Assembly (NCBI GenBank): GCA_036655915.1
Contig: JAVVPE010000024.1
Span: 1-26,550 of the forward strand
DNA from: JAVWGW01 sp036655915
Lineage (GTDB): Bacteria; Actinomycetota; Coriobacteriia; Coriobacteriales; Eggerthellaceae
Direction: 5' to 3'
DNA: 26,550 nucleotides
Shown here: positions 20,598-26,550 of the stretch, one piece after another
How the letters are laid out: every line of letters begins with the position of its first letter
How positions within the stretch are numbered: position 1 is the first letter of the stretch
Notes under the pieces: generated by a model
Told to the model about the DNA's origin: nothing
The model's input: only the letters and a program-made list of their open reading frames with translations
The model's database searches: none
Made by a program: the position numbers and the translations under genes

Positions 20598-23030
20598 GTG
20601 AATACTGCAACACAAAACATCGTGCTGGCCTTCGACACGGCAAATGAAACGATTGCTTTAGGCGTGGGCAGCTTCGACGCGCCTGCGCGCACCATCACCT
20701 GCATTGCCAGCAGCGAAGCGGCCGCCCACCGGGCATCGAATACCCAGCTTCTGCCCCGCATTGATGCCCTATTAGCCCAGCTGGGCATCGCGCGTGAGCG
20801 TATCGCCTGCGTTGTGTGCGGCCGTGGCCCGGGTTCGTTTACGGGCGTGCGCATCTGCATGGCCACCGCCAAGGGCATGGCCAGCGCTTTGGAAGTGCCC
20901 CTGTGGGGGGTATCCACCCTTGATGCGATTGCGTGGAAGCTTTGGGATAGTGCCGTGCGCGGCGAAGTTGCCGTGGTGGCCGATGCCATGCGCAAGGAAG
21001 TCTACCCGGTGCGCTACACCCTCGAAGATGCGGGCGTGGTGCGTCGCAGTGCCGATTGCGTGATGCGCGCGGCTGCGGCGGGGGATTTTTTGAGTGGCGA
21101 ACCCGGCTTACTTGTGGCGGGCGATGCGCTGGTGAAGTATGCCGATGTGTTTGAACCCTGCGGCACCTTTGCCGAAGAGCCCTTGTGGGCGCCCACGGGT
21201 TCGGGGCTGCTGTTGGCGGCGCAGGCGGCGTGGCGCGCGGCTGCGCTTGACCCCTACGATAGGGCGGCGGGCGACCCTGGCCTGGCCTTGCCGGTATACA
21301 CGCGCATGTCGGATGCGGAAGAAAACGAGCGCATTCGCCTGGCGAAAAACGACCCCCGCGATTTGGTGAGCGGGGTGCAAGAACCCGGCTTGCGCGCCGA
21401 TAGGCAAGCGCGCGCAAACGATGTGACGATTGCGAATGCCCAGGCGGATGCCGCGGGCATTGTGTATCGGCCGCTGGATGCGGCACACGCCGCCGAAGTG
21501 GCGCGCTTGGATGCGTGCGTGATGGCAGATGATGCGTGGAGCGTGGCTCTGGTTGCCGACGAACTGCATCGCCCCGACCGCATTTGGTGGGCGGCGTACG
21601 CCGCAGCTTCGCAGGTGCTGGTGGGGTATGCGGGGGGCTGGGTGGTTGATGGACGGGTTCAGGTGTTGAAAGTTGCCACTGACCCGGGCTGTCGTCGCTT
21701 GGGGATTGCGCGGGAATTGTTGGCGCGCTTGGCGGCCGATGCGCGCGATTTGGGCGCGCGGGATGCGACGCTTGAAGTGCGGGCTTCCAACGAAGGTGCC
21801 CAGGCCTTCTATCGTGACCTTGGGTTTTACGCGCTTGGCACGCGGCCGGGCTATTACCCAAACCGCGAGGATGCCCTGATTATGGAAGGGCCTTTGCCGC
21901 TTTCGGGCAACGATGTGGCGGGTATGGCGCTGCAGCTTCACAACGATGCCGGTGCGCTGCCCGGCGCGGACGGCAGGGTTGGCGGCGGCGTGAAGCCGCT
22001 TATCTTGGCCATCGAATCTTCGTGCGACGAAACGGCGGCAGCCCTAATTGAGGGCAGCGGGCAGCTTGTTTCCGATGTGGTGGCTTCCCAGATTGATTTT
22101 CATGCGCGCTTCGGCGGCGTTGTCCCCGAAATCGCCAGTCGCAAGCATGTGGAAGCTATCTGTGGCGTTACTCAGGAGTGCCTTGAAGTGGCGGCGGCGC
22201 GTTTGGGCTTGCCGCAGCTGCGTTGGCGCGATTTGGATGCCGTGGCGGTCACTTATGCGCCTGGCCTGGTGGGGGCCTTGGTTGTGGGCGTCGCGTTTGC
22301 GAAGGCGGCGGCGTGGGGTGCACAGATTCCCTTTATTGGCGTCAATCACCTTGAAGGCCACCTGTATGCGAACAAGATAGCAACGCCCGATATTGCGCCG
22401 CCTTTGGTGGTGTCCCTTGTTTCGGGTGGGCACACGATGTTGGTGCACGTGAAGGCCTGGGGCGATTACGAAATCTTAGGATCCACCTTGGATGATGCGG
22501 TGGGCGAAGCCTTCGATAAGGTGGCAAAGGCTTTAGGCTTGGGCTATCCGGGCGGGCCGATTATTTCTGAATATGCGGCCAAGGGCAACCCGCAGGCCAT
22601 TGATTTTCCCCGTGCGATGCTGCATTCGCATGATTTGCGCTTCTCGCTTTCAGGCGTGAAAACGGCGGTTACCACTTACATCAATAAGGAACAGGCGGCG
22701 GCTCGTCCGCTTAACATACCCGATATTGCGGCCAGCTTTCAGCAGGCGGTCATAGATGTGCAGGTGGCGAAGGCGAAAACGGCGCTTGAGCAAACGGGTG
22801 CGCGCGAGTTTTGCCTGGGCGGCGGCGTGGCGGCCAATCCGGCCTTGCGCGCGGCCTATGAAATCATGTGCGCTCAGCAGGGCGTGCGGCTGACGATGCC
22901 CCCGTTTTCGGCCTGCACCGATAACGCGGGCATGATTGCGCTTGTGGCGCTTGATCGCTTTGGCAGGCAGCAGTTTTTCGGCTTGGAAACCGATGCCTAT
23001 GCCCATGCCAGCTTGGATGAAGCCTACTAG
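20598..23030 (+). CDS. tsaB-rimI-tsaD: TsaB-RimI-TsaD triple-fusion protein (t6A synthesis and N-acetyltransferase)
   Basis: One chain of 810 residues. Residues about 1-235 are TsaB (AFDTANETIALG; GRGPGSFTGVRICMATAKG near 75-93). After a linker, residues about 288-435 are a RimI-like GNAT acetyltransferase (VATDPGCRRLGIARELLARL, acetyl-CoA loop; EGAQAFYRDLGF). Residues about 465-810 are a full-length TsaD (LAIESSCDETAAAL, the metal site in NHLEGHLY near 584-588, VSLVSGGHT and CLGGGVAANPALR). GTG 20598, just after AAGAGG, is chosen because it fits the TsaB start; the frame upstream runs through tsaE. An in-frame GTG at 21990 stands just where TsaD begins and may be a relic or internal start. 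TsaB and TsaD act as a complex with TsaE, encoded upstream. Confidence 0.93.
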   Translation: MNTATQNIVLAFDTANETIALGVGSFDAPARTITCIASSEAAAHRASNTQLLPRIDALLAQLGIARERIACVVCGRGPGSFTGVRICMATAKGMASALEVPLWGVSTLDAIAWKLWDSAVRGEVAVVADAMRKEVYPVRYTLEDAGVVRRSADCVMRAAAAGDFLSGEPGLLVAGDALVKYADVFEPCGTFAEEPLWAPTGSGLLLAAQAAWRAAALDPYDRAAGDPGLALPVYTRMSDAEENERIRLAKNDPRDLVSGVQEPGLRADRQARANDVTIANAQADAAGIVYRPLDAAHAAEVARLDACVMADDAWSVALVADELHRPDRIWWAAYAAASQVLVGYAGGWVVDGRVQVLKVATDPGCRRLGIARELLARLAADARDLGARDATLEVRASNEGAQAFYRDLGFYALGTRPGYYPNREDALIMEGPLPLSGNDVAGMALQLHNDAGALPGADGRVGGGVKPLILAIESSCDETAAALIEGSGQLVSDVVASQIDFHARFGGVVPEIASRKHVEAICGVTQECLEVAAARLGLPQLRWRDLDAVAVTYAPGLVGALVVGVAFAKAAAWGAQIPFIGVNHLEGHLYANKIATPDIAPPLVVSLVSGGHTMLVHVKAWGDYEILGSTLDDAVGEAFDKVAKALGLGYPGGPIISEYAAKGNPQAIDFPRAMLHSHDLRFSLSGVKTAVTTYINKEQAAARPLNIPDIAASFQQAVIDVQVAKAKTALEQTGAREFCLGGGVAANPALRAAYEIMCAQQGVRLTMPPFSACTDNAGMIALVALDRFGRQQFFGLETDAYAHASLDEAY

Positions 23031-23066
23031 AAAAGCGCGTGCTTGCTGCGTGGTTTGCCGCCTTGT

Positions 23067-24554
23067 CTAGTGCGCCCGCTTTTTCTTCGGCATCGTGTGG
23101 ATGCCGCCGCCCAGCAGTGCTTCAAGCGCGCCACCAGCAGCTTCTTCAAAGGTGGGGTGGGCGCGCACGACGGCGGCTGCTTGTTCCACGCTTAAGCCCT
23201 GCGCGATGGCCAGCGCAAATTCGCCCACCATGTCGGTGGCGTTTCCGCACATGAGCTGTGCTCCGATAAGGGTGCCCGCTTCGTCGGCGACTACTTTGAT
23301 GAAGCTGCGGTCGATGCTGCCGATGATCGTTTTTCCGTTGCCCGCCAAAGAAAACTTCCCGCACTTCACCGCTAGGCCTGCCTGCTTTGCGGCGGCTTCG
23401 TCTAGGCCGACGCAGGCAATTTCGGGGTTGGTATACACGCAGCTGGGGATTACCTGTAAGTTGATGTCGCAGGCAACGCCCGCGATGGCGCTTGCGGCGA
23501 CGATGCCCTGGGCCTGTGCACTGTGGGCAAGCTGGATGGGGCAGTTTGTGGCGTCGCCGATGGCGTATACGTGATCGGTGCTGGTGTGTAGCTGCTGGTC
23601 AACGACGATGCGGCCGCGTTCAAGTGCGGGGGCAAGGTCGCCAGTGAACAGGCCGTGCGTGTTGGGCGTGCGGCCGGTTGCCACCAATACGCCGGCAACA
23701 GTGATGCTGTGGGCCTGTTCTTTGGCGCTGTAGTGCACGGTGAGTTTGCCCGCTTCGGCGCTGCTGGCCTCTATGCGCTCGACCCGCGCGCCGGCGCACA
23801 CGGCGCAACCGCGCTTTTTCACCACCATGGCGAGGCTTTGGGAAAGCTCCTTGTCCATCAGGGGCAAAATGCGCGGTGCCGCTTCAATCACGGTGACGGC
23901 TGTGCCCAACGCCGCATAGATGCCGGCAAATTCCATGCCGATAACGCCGCCGCCGATAATGGCGATGCTTTCTAGCGGGGGGAAGTTTTCAAGCAGGCTA
24001 TCGGAAGTGTACACGCCGGGCAGATCGATGCCGGGAATCGGGGGAAGCGCAGGGCGCGATCCGGTGGCAACAATCACGTCGGTGGCTGTTAATTCAAGCG
24101 TTTCACCTGCGCAAACACCTTGCTTCTTAGCACGGGCATCCTGCGGCGCGGGTGCGGCGTCGGCCCCAGCCCCCGCCTCAGCCCTAACCGCTATGCGGTT
24201 TCCCGCGCCCAGGGTGGCGCGGCCGGCAATCAGCTTGACGCCGTTTGCCGCAAGCAGTGCTTCCACGCCGCCGCGCAACTGGTCACACACGGCGGCTACG
24301 CGCGCTCGCAGCGCCACGTAGTCAAGCGACACCCCTTCAACCTGCACGCCAAAATCGGCCGCATGTGCCAATTGGTCAATAAGTTCGGTGGTGTGCAGCA
24401 GCGTTTTGGTGGGGATGCAGCCACGGTTGAGGCAGGTGCCTCCCACGGCACCCTGTTCGATCAGCGCGCAGGAAAGCCCCAGCTGAGCAGCCTTGATAGC
24501 GGCCGCATAGCCCCCGGGTCCCGCCCCTATAACGGCAAGGTCAAAGTGTGTCAT
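23067..24554 (-). CDS. lpdA: dihydrolipoyl dehydrogenase
   Basis: FAD enzyme (E3, or L protein of glycine cleavage) that reoxidises dihydrolipoyl groups with NAD+. ATG 24554 lies eight bases after AAAGGAAG on the minus strand, giving 495 residues. FAD loop VIGAGPGGYAAAI (8-20), redox disulfide C41-C46 in GGTCLNRGCIPTK, NAD loop IIGGGVIGMEFA (199-210), second FAD motif YAIGDAT (330-336) and the active-site pair His466/Glu471 in AHPTFEE are all present. An Ala/Pro/Gly-rich insert at about 126-152 separates two strands of the FAD domain. It lies downstream of lplA and gcvPB, which indicates service to glycine cleavage. It converges with the TsaBD gene, 36 nt apart. Confidence 0.94.
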   Translation of the reverse strand: MTHFDLAVIGAGPGGYAAAIKAAQLGLSCALIEQGAVGGTCLNRGCIPTKTLLHTTELIDQLAHAADFGVQVEGVSLDYVALRARVAAVCDQLRGGVEALLAANGVKLIAGRATLGAGNRIAVRAEAGAGADAAPAPQDARAKKQGVCAGETLELTATDVIVATGSRPALPPIPGIDLPGVYTSDSLLENFPPLESIAIIGGGVIGMEFAGIYAALGTAVTVIEAAPRILPLMDKELSQSLAMVVKKRGCAVCAGARVERIEASSAEAGKLTVHYSAKEQAHSITVAGVLVATGRTPNTHGLFTGDLAPALERGRIVVDQQLHTSTDHVYAIGDATNCPIQLAHSAQAQGIVAASAIAGVACDINLQVIPSCVYTNPEIACVGLDEAAAKQAGLAVKCGKFSLAGNGKTIIGSIDRSFIKVVADEAGTLIGAQLMCGNATDMVGEFALAIAQGLSVEQAAAVVRAHPTFEEAAGGALEALLGGGIHTMPKKKRAH

Positions 24555-24600
24555 AACTATTGCTTCCTTTCCCTGATTGCTCGATCTATTGAAAGGCGCT

Positions 24601-25599
24601 TCATGCGCAGGCTTCCTGTAAGCACAGGGCGCAATCGGCGATAATCGTGGATTGTTCGGGGCTTGTCTGCACGATGCTGCCAAGGCGCTGCAACAGTGCG
24701 GGCAGCGTGTAGGGGCAGCCGCTCAGTGCGGGGGCAAGCTGTGCTATGAAGGCCGCATCAAGCGCGTCTGAAAAAACGCAGGCTTGGGCAACGCTGCCCT
24801 TTTCAACCCGCAGTTGCACTTCGATTCCGCCCCAGCTAAAGCGTGCGTCGAAACGGTGCGTGAAGGCGAGCGTTTTGCCGAAGCGCCATTCCCACGATGC
24901 AAAAAAGTCGGGGCGCGCCTGCTGGCGCACATTGGCAAGGCGTTCGGGGGAAAGTGCCTGCGCCTTGATGCCATACACCTGCGAAAGCGCGGACACTAGG
25001 GCGGCCGACAAGCTTTCAATAGTGATGGCGGGGCACAGATCTTCCAGGTTCACAACGCGCGCCTTAACAGAAGCGATGCCTTTTGCCTCCAGTTTGCGCG
25101 CATCGGGGCATAAGTAGCGGCCCAAATCGGCGGTGTCCACAGCAACCATGAGCGTGCCGTGGTGGTAGTGGGCATCGCCCGTGTGGAAAAAAGCATTGCC
25201 CGAAAACTTCGCGCCGTCGATGGTGATGTCGTTGCGGCCAGAAACCACGGCGTCAAGCCCAAACGAAGCGAGGGCACCGCGAATCACCTGCATGTGGCGC
25301 GCCACGTTAAAGTGGGGGTCGCGCGCCAGAAACGTGAAGTTGAGGTTGCCCAAATCGTGAAAGACCGCGCCGCCCCCCGAAAGCCGCCGGGCAAGGTGTC
25401 CGCCTTGGGCTTCAAGTGTGGCAACGCGGCATTCCTTCCACGGGTTCTGGTTGCGCCCGCACACGACGGTCCTGCGGTTTTGCCACAGATACATAACAAG
25501 CTCATCGCTCCCAAGCGAGGCAAGCAGAGCCTCTTCTAGGGCGATATTTTCATACGGGTTGGTGCCCGCTTCACGGTGAACATGAAGCTGCTTAATCAC
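24601..25599 (-). CDS. lplA: lipoate-protein ligase A
   Basis: Attaches free lipoate to the lysine of lipoyl domains such as GcvH. The motifs are RRLSGGGAVFHDLGN (71-85), GRNDITIDGAKFSGNAFF (121-138) with Lys131 as the adenylate-contacting lysine, and HHGTLMV (146-152). The C-terminal accessory domain is present, so it may carry out both activation and transfer. The end holds a cysteine cluster (CALCLQEAC). I chose GTG 25599, whose first bases overlap the gcvPB stop, giving 332 residues; an ATG at 25644 would add 15 residues inside gcvPB. It lies between gcvPB and lpdA on the same strand, 46 nt before lpdA. Confidence 0.9.
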   Translation of the reverse strand: MIKQLHVHREAGTNPYENIALEEALLASLGSDELVMYLWQNRRTVVCGRNQNPWKECRVATLEAQGGHLARRLSGGGAVFHDLGNLNFTFLARDPHFNVARHMQVIRGALASFGLDAVVSGRNDITIDGAKFSGNAFFHTGDAHYHHGTLMVAVDTADLGRYLCPDARKLEAKGIASVKARVVNLEDLCPAITIESLSAALVSALSQVYGIKAQALSPERLANVRQQARPDFFASWEWRFGKTLAFTHRFDARFSWGGIEVQLRVEKGSVAQACVFSDALDAAFIAQLAPALSGCPYTLPALLQRLGSIVQTSPEQSTIIADCALCLQEACA

Positions 25600-26550
25600 A
25601 GGGCATCCAGCGCAGCTGTGGCTTGCGCGCAGCAAGCACTTCATCGGGCCGCCCGACGCGCGTGGAATGCGGCGCTGCATGCAGCGTTTCGGCATCACTT
25701 TGGGCTTCGCGATAGATGGCGCGGAAGGCCTCGGCCGCTGCATCAAGTGTTTCGCGGCTTTCGGTTTCGGTGGGTTCCACCATCAGCGCTTCGTGCACGA
25801 TCAGCGGGAAATACATGGTGGGCGGGTGCATGTCGTAATCAAGCAGGCGTTTGGCCACGTCCAGCGCGCAAACGCCGCACTCTTCTTTCAGCGCGCCCAA
25901 ATCCATGACAAATTCGTGCATGCAGGGGCCGGGGTAGGCCATGGGGTAGATGTCGGCCAGCTGATGCATAAGATAGTTGGCGTTAAGCGTGGCTGTTTGC
26001 GCCGCCAGCGGGATGCCTTCGCGGCCCAGCGTCATGATGTAGGCCAAGGCGCGCACCAGCACGCCGAAGTTGCCGTAAAACGATTTCATGCGGCCCAAGC
26101 TGTGCGTGGGGGTGGCAAACTCGTAGCTGCCTTCGTGTTCAAGCACGGTCGGTGTCGGCAAAAACTGCGCCAGGTGCGCCTTGCATCCGACCGGGCCCGA
26201 CCCCGGTCCGCCGCCGCCGTGTGGGGTCGAAAACGTTTTGTGCAAGTTCAGGTGTACGCAGTCAAAGCCCATGTCACCGGGGCGCACAAGGCCCATGATG
26301 GGGTTAAGGTTGGCCCCGTCGTAATAGCACAGGCCGCCCGCTTCGTGCACGATCGCACAAATTTCCAAAATATTTTTGTCGAAAAGCCCCACAGTGTTGG
26401 GGTTGGTCAGCATCAGGCCGGCGGTGTCAGGCCCGCAGGCGGCGCGCAAAGCGTCAAGATCAACGCCGCCCTGCGCGTTGGAGGGCACATTAACCGTGGT
26501 GAAGCCCGCCATGGAAGCGGTTGCCGGGTTGGTGCCATGCGCCGAATCGG
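25592..26550 (-). CDS. gcvPB: glycine dehydrogenase (decarboxylating) subunit 2, GcvPB (5' end outside window)
   Basis: C-terminal half of the split P protein of the glycine cleavage system; PLP-dependent removal of CO2 from glycine with transfer of the aminomethyl group to GcvH. The frame is open to the window edge and reads DSAHGTNPATASMAGFTTV, so the Met at 26512 is internal and the gene starts outside. The PLP-lysine motif NLHKTFSTPHGGGGPGSGPV is intact. Later blocks EFVMDLGALKEECGV and PPTMYFPLIVHEALMVEPTE are typical of GcvPB. It overlaps lplA by eight bases. gcvT, gcvH and gcvPA are expected just beyond the right edge. Confidence 0.95.
   Translation of the reverse strand, partial: DSAHGTNPATASMAGFTTVNVPSNAQGGVDLDALRAACGPDTAGLMLTNPNTVGLFDKNILEICAIVHEAGGLCYYDGANLNPIMGLVRPGDMGFDCVHLNLHKTFSTPHGGGGPGSGPVGCKAHLAQFLPTPTVLEHEGSYEFATPTHSLGRMKSFYGNFGVLVRALAYIMTLGREGIPLAAQTATLNANYLMHQLADIYPMAYPGPCMHEFVMDLGALKEECGVCALDVAKRLLDYDMHPPTMYFPLIVHEALMVEPTETESRETLDAAAEAFRAIYREAQSDAETLHAAPHSTRVGRPDEVLAARKPQLRWMPCD

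Noticed and set aside
1..26550. CRISPR arrays, tRNA or rRNA genes, insertion sequences, integrases
   Set aside because: No repeat-spacer pattern, cloverleaf or transposase/integrase motif was visible by eye on either strand, though a covariance-model scan would be needed to exclude a tRNA fully.

Overview
This window looks like core chromosome of an anaerobic actinobacterium of the class Coriobacteriia, most likely Eggerthellaceae or a close relative. The grounds are the fairly high G+C, the block tilS-maf-hpt-ftsH-folP/folK-birA, the TsaB-RimI-TsaD triple fusion, the FolP-FolK fusion and the folate-linked one-carbon genes. The assignment is by gene content and memory of the group; no 16S gene is present.

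Layout. Positions 1-631 hold the end of a GntR/FCD regulator. Positions 775-8614 are a rightward housekeeping run: cysK, tilS, maf, hpt, ftsH, folP-folK and monofunctional birA, many joined by short overlaps. A MATE efflux gene follows (8788-10296). From about 10300 to 14150 the sequence changes to an AT-richer, loosely packed accessory region. It holds a 32-codon hydrophobic micro-ORF whose Shine-Dalgarno lies in a perfect palindrome, a VanZ-like gene, an XRE regulator followed by what looks like the stub of a lost partner gene, a 65-bp duplicated gene fragment, a leftward 35-codon membrane peptide facing a rightward promoter and terminator (candidate type I toxin-antitoxin), bioY, a possible small RNA, and a four-helix membrane protein. 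A response regulator and histidine kinase (leftward, 14156-15921) and coaX (rightward) restart the core. Then come fhs-fchA-folD, tsaE and the tsaB-rimI-tsaD fusion (to 23030). Leftward lpdA, lplA and the end of gcvPB, a glycine-cleavage operon, fill the right edge.

How the genes fit together. Fhs, FchA and FolD interconvert formyl-, methenyl- and methylene-tetrahydrofolate. The glycine cleavage genes feed methylene-THF into the same pool, and FolP-FolK makes the folate scaffold. FolD here lacks the lysine and glutamine that support cyclohydrolase activity, so FchA next door probably supplies that step. BirA and BioY serve biotin attachment and uptake. TilS and the TsaE/TsaB/TsaD set modify tRNA.

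The observations most worth following are the two SD-sequestered hydrophobic micro-ORFs (10353-10451 and 11671-11778), the possible small RNA at 13255-13352, the altered FolD active site, and the scarred XRE locus. All promoter, hairpin and small-ORF calls were read by eye.
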